Source: an uncultured Lentisphaerota bacterium
Lineage (GTDB): Bacteria; Verrucomicrobiota; Kiritimatiellia; RFP12; UBA1067
Direction: 5' to 3'
DNA length: 50,076 nucleotides
Assembly (NCBI GenBank): GCA_946413265.1
Contig: CAMKJU010000022.1
Coordinates: 1-50,076, forward strand
The translations under genes and the position numbers were made by a program. The notes beneath the pieces were generated by a model, which had not been told where the DNA came from, did not search any database, and was given only the letters and a program-made list of their open reading frames with translations. Below, piece after piece: positions 14,512-24,265 of the stretch. Position 1 is the stretch's first letter, and each line of letters opens with the position of its first letter.

Positions 14512-16584
14512 ATGGACGGCAAGCCACTTTCCAACGTACGCAACATCGGCATCGTGGCCCACATCGACGCGGGCAAAACCACGACGACCGAGCGCATCCT
14601 CTTCTACACCGGGAAGATCCACAAGCCCGGCGAAGTGCACGAGGGCGACACCACCACCGACTTCATGGTGCAGGAGAAGGAGCGCGGCATCACGATCCAG
14701 TCCGCCGCCATCACCTGCGAGTGGAAGGGGCGCACCGTCAACATCATCGACACGCCCGGACACGTCGACTTCACGATGGAGGTGGAGCGCTCCCTGCGCG
14801 TTCTCGACGGCGCGGTGTGCGTGTTCTGCGCCGTCGGCGGCGTGCAGCCGCAGAGCGAGACGGTGTGGCGCCAGGCGGACCGCTACCGCGTGCCGCGCGT
14901 CGCGTTCGTGAACAAGATGGACCGCATGGGCGCGGACTTCGCGCGCGTGGTGGACGAACTGCGCACGAAGCTGAAGGCGAACGCGTGTCCCGTGGAACTG
15001 CCCATCGGCAAGGAAGACGGTTTCAAGGGCGTCGTGGACCTCCTTGAAATGAAGGGGATCGTCTACGACGAGGCGAGCGAAGGCAAGAACTTCACGGTTG
15101 GCGACGTGCCCGCCGAGCTGAAGGACGAGGCGGAGCTCGCGCGCGCAGAGCTGTGCGAGAAGATCGCCGACCTCGACGAAGGCGTGATGGAGGCGTATCT
15201 CGAGAAGGGCGACCTCACGGCCGACGAGCTGCGCGGCGCGATTCGCCGCCAGGTGGTGGCGGGCGCGTTCGTGCCCGTCCTCTGCGGTACCGCGTTTAAG
15301 GACAAAGGCATCCAGCCGCTTCTTGACGCGGTGGTCGACTACCTCCCCGCGCCGACGGACCGTCCGCCCGTCGCGGCGACGGACCTCAAGTCCGAGGCCC
15401 CCGTCACGCGTAAGCACGACCCGCAGGAGCTTCTGACCGCGCTCGTCTTCAAGATCGCGTCCGATACCTACGGACGCCTCTTCTTCGTGCGTGTCTACGG
15501 CGGCGTCCTCAAGAAGGGCGCGAACGTGTTCAACCCGCGCACGCGCAAGCGCGAGCGCGTGATGAAAATCGTGCGCCTCTTCGCCGACGACCGCACGGAG
15601 GTGGACGAACTGCGCGCCGGCGACATCGGCGCCATCGTGGGGCTCAAGGACGCCACGACCGGCGACACGCTCTGCGCCGAGATGAAGCCCTGCTACCTCG
15701 AACGCATCACCGCGCCGCAGCCCGTCATGTTCCTCGCCATCGAGCCGAAGAGCGGGGCGGACAAGGACAAGCTCGTGGACGCGATGAACGAGCTCGCCGC
15801 CGAGGACCCCACGTGCCAGGTGCGCCAGGACGAGGAGACGGGCCAGACGATTCTCTCCGGCATGGGCGAACTCCATCTTGAAATCCTCGTGGACCGCCTC
15901 AAGCGCGAATTCAAGTGCGCGGCGAATGTCGGCAAGCCGATGGTGAGCTACTTGGAGACCGTGACCGCGCCGGCCGTGAAGGCGTTCACGTTCGACCGCG
16001 AACTCGGCGGCAAGCGCCACGCCGTGACGCTGACCGTGGAGGTGAAGCCGCTCGAACGCGGGAAGGGGCGTGAGGTGAAGGTCGCGCGCGACGTACTGAA
16101 CGAACTCCCGGACCCGAAGCTCTCCGCGTGCCTCGAACAGGCGCTCATGGACGGCGTGATGACGGGCGTCCTCGCGCGCTATCCGATGACCGACCTCTCC
16201 GCCGCCGTCACGGGCATGGAGCTGGTCGATCCAGAAGTTTCGGACGAAATCGCCCTGCGCGGGGCGGCCATGATGGGATTCCGCGAGGCGGCCGAGGCGG
16301 CCGCGCCGGAGTTCCTCGAGCCGATCATGAAGCTCGAGATCACCACCCCGCCGGAGAGCGTGGGCGAAGTGCTGGGCGACCTCAACGCGCGTCGTGGCAC
16401 CGTCCTCGACATGGAGCAGCGCGGCGACATGCAGATCGTGCATGCCCGCGTCCCGATGGCGCAGATGTTCGGTTATGCGACGGCCATCCGTTCGCTCACG
16501 AAGGGCCGCGCGTCCTACTCGATGGAACCGGACACCTTCGACCTCGCCCCCCGCGCCGTGCGCGAAGAGCTCCTCTCCCGCTAA
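14512..16584 (+). CDS. Divergent elongation factor G paralogue (EF-G2-like)
   Basis: 690 residues. The G domain is intact: [12 protein letters not shown] (G1), RGITIQSAA (switch), DTPGHVDF (G3) and NKMD (G4). Domain IV is altered. The canonical GGRGQYGHV stretch, still seen in the second EF-G at 44421 as GGRGQYAHV, is replaced by [17 protein letters not shown]. The C-terminal domain keeps [19 protein letters not shown] and [16 protein letters not shown]. Two EF-G genes occur in spirochetes, planctomycetes and relatives, where one acts in translocation and the other mainly in ribosome recycling. This copy is the better candidate for the non-canonical role. It lies six bases after the ATPase K gene without a visible Shine-Dalgarno. 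Confidence 0.88.
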   Translation: MDGKPLSNVRNIGIVAHIDAGKTTTTERILFYTGKIHKPGEVHEGDTTTDFMVQEKERGITIQSAAITCEWKGRTVNIIDTPGHVDFTMEVERSLRVLDGAVCVFCAVGGVQPQSETVWRQADRYRVPRVAFVNKMDRMGADFARVVDELRTKLKANACPVELPIGKEDGFKGVVDLLEMKGIVYDEASEGKNFTVGDVPAELKDEAELARAELCEKIADLDEGVMEAYLEKGDLTADELRGAIRRQVVAGAFVPVLCGTAFKDKGIQPLLDAVVDYLPAPTDRPPVAATDLKSEAPVTRKHDPQELLTALVFKIASDTYGRLFFVRVYGGVLKKGANVFNPRTRKRERVMKIVRLFADDRTEVDELRAGDIGAIVGLKDATTGDTLCAEMKPCYLERITAPQPVMFLAIEPKSGADKDKLVDAMNELAAEDPTCQVRQDEETGQTILSGMGELHLEILVDRLKREFKCAANVGKPMVSYLETVTAPAVKAFTFDRELGGKRHAVTLTVEVKPLERGKGREVKVARDVLNELPDPKLSACLEQALMDGVMTGVLARYPMTDLSAAVTGMELVDPEVSDEIALRGAAMMGFREAAEAAAPEFLEPIMKLEITTPPESVGEVLGDLNARRGTVLDMEQRGDMQIVHARVPMAQMFGYATAIRSLTKGRASYSMEPDTFDLAPRAVREELLSR

Positions 16585-16593
16585 TGGTATAAT
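16585..16593 (+). promoter_or_regulatory. Extended -10 promoter of the VIT protein gene, leaderless type
   Basis: TGG-TATAAT with TATAAT at 16588-16593, overlapping the EF-G stop (TAA 16582-16584) and seven bases before ATG 16601. Confidence 0.7.
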
Positions 16594-16600
16594 AGGCGCC

Positions 16601-18961
16601 ATGGAAAACTCAGAAAGAAGACCAGGATTCTTCGCCCGTCTGCTTAGGGGACTGTCGCATCCCGTGACGACGTTCATATTCGGCGTGGTGCTGCCTGCGG
16701 CATCCGTGGCCGTGGAAATGAGCACCGGCATTTGCTCCGAGGCGTTCGGCGGCGACTTGACCGGCAATGTGTTCCAGTGCGCAGCGATGTGTGCCGTGCC
16801 GGTGGTGAACTTCATCGTCTGGCTGTGTTGCCTGAAGGGATGGGGCGTCGGGAGCAAGTTCCTGCGCGCGATGTGCGGTTTCTCCTTCGGCATCTCGATC
16901 GTGTATGCGTTCGCGTTTCTGCCTCTCTCGGCGTTCGGTGCCATCTTCTTCTGCCTGGCGTTCTGGTACTTTGGCTTGGGCTTTATCGGACTTCTACCGT
17001 CGGGTCCGCTGTTTGCAACGCTTGCGACAATGGGTTTCAGACGAAGTCTCGACAGGCAGGCCGGATTGGATGGCGACCGGAAGGTGAAGGGTTTCGCCTG
17101 GGGACTTGCAATGGCCGGTGTCGCATGGCTCGCGGTGTTTGCGGAAATGTGCGTCGAGGTGTACGGCATGAGGCTGGCGGCGTCGGACGATCCGGCAGCG
17201 TCGGCGAAGGGCGTGCGCATGCTGCGCACGATGCGCGTCTGGACGGACGACGCGATGCTGTGGAAGAAACTGCGTAATCGCGGAAGAGCCGATTGGTTCG
17301 CGCTGTGGTCCGCAGTGACGTCGTTCAGGCCGGACATCCCGATGGAGAAGCGCCGGCTCATCTACTACCGCGTGACGGGTGAGGACCCTGAGATCGTGTT
17401 TGACTTTTGGGGCGGTCGCGGCAGGCGGCGCTTGAGCTGGGACCGTTTCATTGGCGGCGAGAAGATGGGAGGCGTCGTGGACGGCCTTTCGCTCAAGGGG
17501 TCCAGCTATTCCACGACCTTGGACGCGCCCGGCAGCGTTGGCTATGCCGAATGGACGCTTGTGTTCTCCAACGACAGCTACCAGCAACGCGAGGCACGCG
17601 CGCGCATCGCGCTGCCGCCGGGCGGGGTGGTGTCGCGCCTCACGCTCTGGATCGACGGCGAGGAACGTGAGGCCGCTTTCGGCACGAAAGGACAGGTCCG
17701 TCGGGCCTACGAAAGCGTCGTGAGCCGCCGCCGCGATCCCGTGTTGGTGAACGTGTGCGGACCCGACCAGGTGCAGATGCAGTGTTTCCCCGTGCCGCCG
17801 AACGGGGAGATGAAGGTGCGGATCGGCATGACCGTTCCGCTGGAACTTTCGGACGACGGCAAGACGGCACGCCTTCCCGCCCCCGCAATCCTGACGCAGA
17901 ATTTCAGCATTCCGGGCGATCTGCTCGGCCTGCCCGCAGACGAGACGAAGGCGCTTGAAAAACCGCCCGCTCCCGTTGCGGTGTACGTGGAGGACAAGTA
18001 CGTCCCGATCATCGGCCGCGCCGTCGTGCAGCGCATGTCCCGCGAGGCAGGTTGGAAACCGAAGCGTATCGCCGTGGTATTGGATTCGTCCGCCGCGATG
18101 TCGCCTTTCTTCAAGAAGGACGCCGCACGCGCACTTGCCGCGATTCCCGCCGACGTGTCCGTTGATCTTTGGCTCGTGGACGACGAAGCCCCGACGGCCC
18201 CCGTCGCGTCGCCGGCAAACGACACGGGCCGCGCGCACGCGTTCGAACAGGCAATCCAGTCGCACGCCTGTGCGGGCGGACGCTGCAACCTCGTGACGCT
18301 CGTGCGGGCTCTCGACTCGCTTGCCAAGAACCCCGACCCCGCCGCGCTCGTGTGGATTCACGCCGTCCAGCCGGTCGTGTCGCAAACAGCAGACGTGCTC
18401 TCCGCGAAACTCGCCGGCGCGGCGAATGTCCGTATGGTCCTCTGCCAGGTCGCTCCGGGCACGTGTGAAATCTCGTCTTCGCTCGCGTCTAGTCCGTCTG
18501 TGACCTCGTGTACTGCGGACGCGCTCAAGGGCGACGCTGTCGCGGCCCTCGAGGGCGTGTTCTCCAAATGGGGCGCCGTAACGTGGCAGACGACGCGCAC
18601 GAACGTGGCGCGCGCGGACGTGCCGGACGGCGCCGTACCGGCCGGAAGGCATCTCGGACGGCTGTGGGCGGCGGAGGAGACGGCTCGCACGTATCGCGTG
18701 GGCGATCCCGTAAGCCTCGAGAAGGCGCAGAAGACGGCCCTGCCGTGGCAGATCGTCACGCCCGTCACGGGTGCGGTGGTGCTGGAGACGGCGGAGCAGT
18801 ACAAGCAGAACAACTTGAAGCCGGCGGACGCGGATTCCGTTCCGACCACGACGTCCTCCGTGCCGACCGTCCCGGAACCGGGGGCGATCGTGTGTCTCAT
18901 TTTGGCTGCGCTGGTTCTCCTTTTCGCGTGGATGTTCCGTGCAAGGAAGGTTCGCGCCTGA
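16601..18961 (+). CDS. VIT/vWA-domain membrane protein with PEP-CTERM sorting tail
   Basis: 786 residues. The N-terminal ~190 residues contain about four to five hydrophobic helices. Residues ~290-410 are a VIT domain (YAEWTLVFSNDSYQQREARA, RIALPPGGVVSRLTLWIDGE, RRAYESVV). A vWA-like domain starts near 486 with IAVVLDSSAAM, which has a partial MIDAS. The C-terminus from about residue 757 is a sorting signal: VPEPG, a hydrophobic helix (AIVCLILAALVLLFAWMF), then the basic cluster RARKVRA. The adjacent gene is an exosortase, so the tail is probably recognised and cut by it. VIT proteins paired with XrtN exosortases are known in Bacteroidetes; this looks like a PVC counterpart. Cellular role unknown, probably in envelope assembly. 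Confidence 0.85.
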   Translation: MENSERRPGFFARLLRGLSHPVTTFIFGVVLPAASVAVEMSTGICSEAFGGDLTGNVFQCAAMCAVPVVNFIVWLCCLKGWGVGSKFLRAMCGFSFGISIVYAFAFLPLSAFGAIFFCLAFWYFGLGFIGLLPSGPLFATLATMGFRRSLDRQAGLDGDRKVKGFAWGLAMAGVAWLAVFAEMCVEVYGMRLAASDDPAASAKGVRMLRTMRVWTDDAMLWKKLRNRGRADWFALWSAVTSFRPDIPMEKRRLIYYRVTGEDPEIVFDFWGGRGRRRLSWDRFIGGEKMGGVVDGLSLKGSSYSTTLDAPGSVGYAEWTLVFSNDSYQQREARARIALPPGGVVSRLTLWIDGEEREAAFGTKGQVRRAYESVVSRRRDPVLVNVCGPDQVQMQCFPVPPNGEMKVRIGMTVPLELSDDGKTARLPAPAILTQNFSIPGDLLGLPADETKALEKPPAPVAVYVEDKYVPIIGRAVVQRMSREAGWKPKRIAVVLDSSAAMSPFFKKDAARALAAIPADVSVDLWLVDDEAPTAPVASPANDTGRAHAFEQAIQSHACAGGRCNLVTLVRALDSLAKNPDPAALVWIHAVQPVVSQTADVLSAKLAGAANVRMVLCQVAPGTCEISSSLASSPSVTSCTADALKGDAVAALEGVFSKWGAVTWQTTRTNVARADVPDGAVPAGRHLGRLWAAEETARTYRVGDPVSLEKAQKTALPWQIVTPVTGAVVLETAEQYKQNNLKPADADSVPTTTSSVPTVPEPGAIVCLILAALVLLFAWMFRARKVRA

Positions 18962-18962
18962 C

Positions 18963-20303
18963 GTGAGGGACGTCGCGGAGAGGGCGTTTGCGGCGTTCGC
19001 ATGGGGAGGTGCGCTCTTCTCGCTCTGGGCGTGGTGGTTCGCGCGAATCGGCGAACCGCTTGACGCGGGGATGGCGGCGTGGGCCGCGCTTGCGGTGTTC
19101 ATCGTGGATGCGTGGCGGCGCAACGGGTGGAAGGCGACGCGTCCGTCGGCGCGGGCATACGCTTTGGCCGCATTCGGCCTCGCGGCATATTGGGTTGCAA
19201 GGCCGTTCCTGCCGATTTCGCTGTGCGGGCTGTTCGGCGTGTTGGGGGGCGTGTCGCTGCTCGTGCCGGCTACGCGCGACCAAGGGGAGTTCCAGGCGCC
19301 GCTTGCGGGGCTGGCCGTGGCGGGATTGCCGACACTTTTCATTGCGGACTTGTTCCTAGGCGTGCCGCTTCGCGCGGTGTCCACGTTCGGGGCGACGGCG
19401 TTGCTGTGCCTCACGGGGCTGGAGGTGGTCCGGAACGGGATGGAAATCGCGGTGGGTGGCGTTCCCGTCTGGGTCGATGCGCCGTGTGCGGGGGTGGCGA
19501 TGCTGGGAACTGGCGTCGTGCTGGCCCTCGTTCTCGCGCAGGTGTGGCGCCTGCGGACAGGACGCACGATCGGCGTGTGTGCGCTTGCGGTTGTGGCCGT
19601 ATGCTTGGCCAACGCCGCACGTGTGGCGGTACTGACGATGTGCGCGTCAATGGGACTGAAGTTGGGAAGCGCGGCGCATGAGATCGTGGGTGGAATCGCC
19701 CTGCTGGCGGCGCTGCTGCTCGTTGTGTGCGTGCCGCATGGAGGGAATGCGCAGAAGGGCACAGGTGATGCCCAGAAGCCAAAGGCGGACGGATGGGGGC
19801 GCATTCTTGCGATGACTGCCTTCTTCGCCGTGGCGACGTTGTGCATGGTGTATCGTCCTTCCGTTCGTTCCACTGTCAACGACGCGGAAACGGCGCAGTT
19901 CCCGGGGTGGCCGGAAACGTTTGACGGGGACGTGCTTGTGGAAGAGCCGCAGAGCGAGTTTGAAGAGAAGTTCGCGCAGAACTTTCCAGGACGGATCGGG
20001 CGTTTCAGGGCGGGGCGTCGCACGGTGATCCTGCGCTGGACGACGTGTCCGACGCACCGCGTACACGGCGCGGCGTACTGTCTGCGCGCGACGGGCTGGC
20101 ACATCGAGCCGCTGCCGCTCGTGGGCGACGGCGCGGGCTCGTGGTCCGCGTTTCGTGCGACGCGGGGCGGCGAAGCACTCAACGTGCGCGAGCAGGTACG
20201 CGGTGCGGACGGCACCACGTTCGCCGACGTGCCGGATTGGTTCTTTAGCGCTCTCCTCGGCCGCACCGCCGGTCCGTGGTGGATCGTCACCGTCGCGGAA
20301 TAG
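18963..20303 (+). CDS. Exosortase-family transpeptidase/protease with C-terminal soluble domain
   Basis: 446 residues from GTG 18963, one base after the stop of the VIT gene; an in-frame GTG at 18939 would overlap it. About eight hydrophobic helices carry the three catalytic residues of exosortases: Cys175 in DAPCAGV, Arg220 in ANAARVAVL and His239 in AHEIVGG. It should cleave the PEP-CTERM tail of the VIT protein at the periplasmic face. After the last helix (~residue 300) comes a soluble domain of about 150 residues (TAQFPGWPETFDGDVLVEE...), similar in placement to the EpsI-like tail of some exosortases. No other PEP-CTERM protein is in view, supporting a one-to-one pair. Confidence 0.87.
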   Translation: MRDVAERAFAAFAWGGALFSLWAWWFARIGEPLDAGMAAWAALAVFIVDAWRRNGWKATRPSARAYALAAFGLAAYWVARPFLPISLCGLFGVLGGVSLLVPATRDQGEFQAPLAGLAVAGLPTLFIADLFLGVPLRAVSTFGATALLCLTGLEVVRNGMEIAVGGVPVWVDAPCAGVAMLGTGVVLALVLAQVWRLRTGRTIGVCALAVVAVCLANAARVAVLTMCASMGLKLGSAAHEIVGGIALLAALLLVVCVPHGGNAQKGTGDAQKPKADGWGRILAMTAFFAVATLCMVYRPSVRSTVNDAETAQFPGWPETFDGDVLVEEPQSEFEEKFAQNFPGRIGRFRAGRRTVILRWTTCPTHRVHGAAYCLRATGWHIEPLPLVGDGAGSWSAFRATRGGEALNVREQVRGADGTTFADVPDWFFSALLGRTAGPWWIVTVAE

Positions 20304-20323
20304 CGCAGGCGCAGACGCATTTT

Positions 20324-20353
20324 CCCGCTCGCGGGTCTGGTTTTTGGTATACT
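20324..20353 (+). promoter_or_regulatory. Small hairpin/T-run merging into an extended -10 promoter
   Basis: CCCGC-TC-GCGGG (20324-20335) is followed by TTTTT, which leads into TGG-TATACT (TATACT 20348-20353). The first part may end exosortase transcription. The second should start the GTPase operon near 20360. Confidence 0.6.
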
Positions 20354-20370
20354 ATTTTTGCCAGCGCGGA

Positions 20371-20403
20371 ATGGGCGAGCTTAGGAGCGCAACAGTGCAC
20401 TGA
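20371..20403 (+). CDS. Possible 10-codon upstream reading frame
   Basis: ATG 20371 to TGA 20403 (MGELRSATVH) sits between the promoter and the GTPase start at 20417, about ten bases from the predicted RNA start. It may be chance, but its position matches the leader frame at 42656. Confidence 0.2.
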   Translation: MGELRSATVH

Positions 20404-20416
20404 AAGTATTAAGGCG

Positions 20417-22372
20417 ATGAACGAAAAAGTTGTTACAGTTGAACTTGAACAGGCATTTCACAGGATTGTGGAGGCCTCGGAGAAGTTGTATCCTTTGTTT
20501 CTGGACGATGAAAGGCGGGATTTTTCCAGTGCCGTAGATTTGCTTACGCATAAGGTCATCCCGTTGCTCCGTCATGAGTGTCCGATTCTCGTTGCCGTAA
20601 CGGGTGGTGGCAGCGTCGGGAAGTCAACGCTCTTCAATTTTCTCGCCGGTGGCAAGTACAGCGGCGTGAAGTCCAGGGCGGGATATACGCGAAGGACTCT
20701 TGCGGCAATTCACCCCTCCGTAGTGCGTGACAAGGCACGGATGGAGCTTCTTTTTGATCTTTTCAAGAAGAATGCGCTGCCAGTGCCGATCAAAATGCCG
20801 GACGAGATGTTGGCACCGGGCGAGCCGTTATACGTTGAAAGCCCTAAAATCCCCGAGCAGATAGCCGTTCTGGATACGCCAGACTTCGACACCGGGGACA
20901 AGGACGAATTCGCAAATCGTGACGCTGCTGAGGAAATCCTTGCGTCATCGGATGTCCTCGTCTATCTCTTTACGAACCAGACCTACAACAACAAGGCCAA
21001 TACCGACTTCGTCAGAAAGGCGATATCGGGTATCGGACGACGGAAGGTCGTGCTCGTCTATCGCTGCAGCGCGGCGTATCCCGATGATGAGGTCTTGGAG
21101 CATGTGTATACGGTTCTGCGCAACATCTTTCCCGATTCCACCGATCCTCGTCTGGAGGCGCTCGGACTCTACCGCATGGACGAATCGGATGCTGTGGTGA
21201 AAGGAGAGGCAGATCCGACAATCCGCCCGCTAGGTGAAGGGCCTGACATGGTGGGGCTTATAAAGGGTCTGGATATCGCTGAAACGCGTAGGGACAGCCT
21301 TCGCTCACAATGCGAGGCCATCTTGGCGAAGATGAAATACGCCATTGAAACGGCGGATCTTCGAAGGTGGGAGCTTGTCGCATATCGGGATTCCGTCAGG
21401 GCCATGGCGAGTCATGCCGTTCTTGACGGCCTTAAGAACTTCCCCCAGGGGTTGATGATGGAAAAATTCGCGGAATGTTGGCGGACGTCGCAGCCTACGC
21501 TTGTCCGTGCCGCGCATTGGCCTGGGCGTAAGCTCTCGCAATTGATAGGCTTTTTTAGCAAGAAACGCGAGCCGGTTCAGTTGTCGTCATCTGAAGAGTA
21601 CAAGAAGAAGTTTCTTGAGGATTTCAGGGACAGCATTGCGAAGTTGCTCTCCAAATTGAGTCAGCCGGCATTGAGCGTTGAGGTCTCGTCGGCTTCTGAG
21701 GAAACACAAGGTCTCTGTGTTGCGTTGCAAAATCTTGTTTCGCGGCATGTGAAGGATTATGGTTTTTCATCTTCAGGCAAAGGGAAAGTAGAGTGTTCGG
21801 TCCCCAAACCCTCACTTTTGAAGACGGCGCTTGAAAACGAGATTCGGAAAATCATGTCACAAAACAAGGACGAGTGGATCGGGGGAGCTGCAAGCATCGC
21901 CTGTCTGGACACCGATTTGGTTAAGGACATCAATGACTTGGTTCACGATACCAGAAATAAGCTAAGTTTCTGGGAGAAGTCAAAGGAAGGTTTTTGGGCG
22001 ACCGTGGCGATGTTGCCGCCGATCGCGGCGGTCACTTGGACGTTTTGCACATACGAGCCTGTCGTAGGAACCGGCGTGGCGGCGCATCTGAGCGCGTTGT
22101 TCGGGCTTGGCGACTTGTGGGCAACCCTTGCCATACCTGCGTCACTGGGACTGGATGCCGCAAACAAGCGCTTTTTGGAGGATGGTCTGAAAGGCCTGTA
22201 TGAGAAATGGTTTGACAGAAAGCGCGAGCCGATTCTCAAACTCATAGAGGAGAACGTAACCGATCGCTGCATCCGCGATTGTGTGAGCCTGCTGGAGACA
22301 ACGGAAGCGCCGCTGTCCCGTCTGAGGGAAGCTGTCAAAAACATTCGCAACCGAGAGGGGCGTGCAGAATGA
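20417..22372 (+). CDS. Dynamin-like membrane GTPase, first of a pair
   Basis: 651 residues. G1 is GGGSVGKST (about residues 63-71), G3 is LDTPDFDTG (about 153). The usual NKxD of G4 is not evident; VLVYRCSAAYPDD occupies its place. A long helical middle domain follows, then a hydrophobic hairpin (about 525-570: FWATVAMLPPIAAVTWTF ... LWATLAIPASLGL) near the C-terminus, the paddle position of bacterial dynamin-like proteins. It should bind GTP and remodel or tether membrane. It overlaps the next gene by the ATGA pattern. Bacterial dynamins often work as pairs of adjacent unequal partners, as here. Confidence 0.8.
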   Translation: MNEKVVTVELEQAFHRIVEASEKLYPLFLDDERRDFSSAVDLLTHKVIPLLRHECPILVAVTGGGSVGKSTLFNFLAGGKYSGVKSRAGYTRRTLAAIHPSVVRDKARMELLFDLFKKNALPVPIKMPDEMLAPGEPLYVESPKIPEQIAVLDTPDFDTGDKDEFANRDAAEEILASSDVLVYLFTNQTYNNKANTDFVRKAISGIGRRKVVLVYRCSAAYPDDEVLEHVYTVLRNIFPDSTDPRLEALGLYRMDESDAVVKGEADPTIRPLGEGPDMVGLIKGLDIAETRRDSLRSQCEAILAKMKYAIETADLRRWELVAYRDSVRAMASHAVLDGLKNFPQGLMMEKFAECWRTSQPTLVRAAHWPGRKLSQLIGFFSKKREPVQLSSSEEYKKKFLEDFRDSIAKLLSKLSQPALSVEVSSASEETQGLCVALQNLVSRHVKDYGFSSSGKGKVECSVPKPSLLKTALENEIRKIMSQNKDEWIGGAASIACLDTDLVKDINDLVHDTRNKLSFWEKSKEGFWATVAMLPPIAAVTWTFCTYEPVVGTGVAAHLSALFGLGDLWATLAIPASLGLDAANKRFLEDGLKGLYEKWFDRKREPILKLIEENVTDRCIRDCVSLLETTEAPLSRLREAVKNIRNREGRAE

Positions 22373-24144
22373 CGGAGAATGTCGAATCGAGAAACACCAT
22401 AGTGGAGCGCGCCGAGCGCAGGTTCAAACTGGAGAATGAAAAAAAGGCGCTGACCTCCATCAAGACCAGACTGGATTCGCTCCGGTTCTGGACGCCTGCG
22501 CCGCAGCTGTCGAAAGTCGTAGAGGAGACGCTTTCGGTCATCAACGGGTTGGAGGAGCGACTTGAGGCAAAGGCCGTTGTCGCGGTAGTGGGCGGAACGG
22601 GCGCAGGGAAGTCTACGCTCGTGAATGCGCTGTGCGGCAAGGACGGAATGGTCAAGGACGGAAACAGTCGTCCGACAACGCGCTGCATCACGGCCCTTTC
22701 CCGGACAGTCGGCGACGCCAACGTCCTTCTCGAGAATCTCAAGGCTGGAGAAATCGAGGTAAGGCAGGATTTCGGATTTCGGTTTCACGACGTCGTGATC
22801 GTGGACACGCCCGACACGGACAGTTCTGAATGCGCGGACTATTCGGATCTGCTCGACCGTGTCCTGCAGCGTGCGGACGCGCTCGTCTGCGTATTCCCGG
22901 CGCAGGATCCAAAGCGCAGGGACAATCTCGTCAGGTTGGCGGAGAAGGTCTCGAAATACCAGGCGGAGCACGTGTTCCTCGTCCTCAACCAGTGCGATCG
23001 CATCAACGAGGGAGAACTCGACGAGATACGCAAGGACTTCGAGCAGAACATAAGGAAGTCGTGGACTAAGACGGGCAAGGTCTTTCTGGTGAGCGCGCGC
23101 GCGTCACTTGAAAATCCCAATTGGTCAGACGGTGAGCGTCCGCTTCACGGAGTGAACGAGTTTGCAGCCCTATGTTCCGCTATTAGGGAGCTTGACGGTG
23201 CGCGTTTTGCGGACAAGCGCATCGAGCGCGCGCGGGAACTGCGGGCTGAAACGGAAAAGTACGTTCGCGACTGCATTGCAGAATGTGGTGACTGGGAGGC
23301 TATCCGCGATGACCTTAAAAAATTTGAGGGCGATCTTGTCGGCAAGCTGGTGGAGCAGGAAGCCGACAGGCTTGTGTCGAGAACAGGAGACTTTTCGGCG
23401 CTTCTCTACAGAAGGGCAGCCGGACAGTGGCATGGTCCCATCGGCTTTTACCTGCACGCGGGGCTGTTCTTTGGTTCTGTTGTATCGTCCTTGCGGTATC
23501 TCAATCCGTTCAACTGGCCGAAGCGCGCTATTGCGAAGTTTCAGGGCATCCTTAAAAACTGCCGAACGGAAGAAGAGTCCCTGTGCGACGATTCGCTCGC
23601 GTTTGACTGGGATGCGGTCAAGGGGGCAGTTCTGGAAAGGTGGTCGGAGATCGGGCCGGAATTGACCAACAAGTTCAGGATGGAACCTAGGTTGATCGAT
23701 GCGGAGAAGGCCGTGGTTATGGATGACCTGGAAAAGACATTGCAGCGGCGGTGGCCGCGAAGTCTGAACGAGGGTATTGGAAAAATGGCCCGGGCTAAGA
23801 GCCGTCCCTGTTGGCAAGTTGTAGCGCACCTCCCGCTGGTTGCCATGTTGTCATGGGCGTTTTACGAGCTGATATGCAACTACTGCAGGGGCAATTACCT
23901 TCCTCCCGCATATTTCCAGCATCTGTGCGCCATTGTGCTTCTTCTCTGGCTGCTGCCCTCCTTGCTGGTTAGGTCGCTGATAGCCCGTTCGAGTTCCAAG
24001 GCGAAGGATGGGCTGAAGAAGTATCTTGTGTCATCCAAGGTCAACGCCAGCATGTTCCCAGTGCTTCAGGACATTGAAGTGCTGATCTCTCTACTTTCTG
24101 CAAAATCATCCCGCGCAGGTGCTGCCGGAAGGTGTGTCTGCTAG
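22369..24144 (+). CDS. Dynamin-like membrane GTPase, second of a pair
   Basis: 591 residues from ATG 22369, which overlaps the upstream stop. All GTPase motifs are present: GGTGAGKST (~74), the switch-I threonines in SRPTTRC, DTPDTDSS (~145) and NQCD (~207). The C-terminal third has two hydrophobic segments (LPLVAMLSWAFYELI; LCAIVLLLWLLPSLLV) followed by a basic patch (RSLIARSSSKAKDGLKKY). It is smaller than its partner and has a complete G4, so it may be the active GTPase while the partner is regulatory. Possible roles are membrane surveillance, envelope stress or phage defence. Confidence 0.82.
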   Translation: MTENVESRNTIVERAERRFKLENEKKALTSIKTRLDSLRFWTPAPQLSKVVEETLSVINGLEERLEAKAVVAVVGGTGAGKSTLVNALCGKDGMVKDGNSRPTTRCITALSRTVGDANVLLENLKAGEIEVRQDFGFRFHDVVIVDTPDTDSSECADYSDLLDRVLQRADALVCVFPAQDPKRRDNLVRLAEKVSKYQAEHVFLVLNQCDRINEGELDEIRKDFEQNIRKSWTKTGKVFLVSARASLENPNWSDGERPLHGVNEFAALCSAIRELDGARFADKRIERARELRAETEKYVRDCIAECGDWEAIRDDLKKFEGDLVGKLVEQEADRLVSRTGDFSALLYRRAAGQWHGPIGFYLHAGLFFGSVVSSLRYLNPFNWPKRAIAKFQGILKNCRTEEESLCDDSLAFDWDAVKGAVLERWSEIGPELTNKFRMEPRLIDAEKAVVMDDLEKTLQRRWPRSLNEGIGKMARAKSRPCWQVVAHLPLVAMLSWAFYELICNYCRGNYLPPAYFQHLCAIVLLLWLLPSLLVRSLIARSSSKAKDGLKKYLVSSKVNASMFPVLQDIEVLISLLSAKSSRAGAAGRCVC

Positions 24145-24265
24145 GCCGGGGAGGATCTATTTCGTGAGCTTTCCGGAGAATTGTCGGGGCGGGTGCTCCG
24201 AGACGCAGACTCCACGAATGAGGGTGAAAGGTCATGAGTTACCTTATGCAGAAAGAAGGTGTTTT

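Noticed and set aside
14512..16584. Ribosome-protection tetracycline resistance protein (TetM type)
   Set aside because: Length and G-domain match EF-G, and I see no clear TetM-type domain IV loop; EF-G2-like is the simpler reading.
14026..17361. Open frame of 1,111 codons on the minus strand
   Set aside because: It lies opposite the EF-G and VIT genes, is rich in His, Arg and Glu, and has no motifs; high GC content keeps the antisense frame open.
16994..20320. Open frame of 1,108 codons on the minus strand
   Set aside because: Shadow of the VIT and exosortase genes; low-complexity composition and no start signal.
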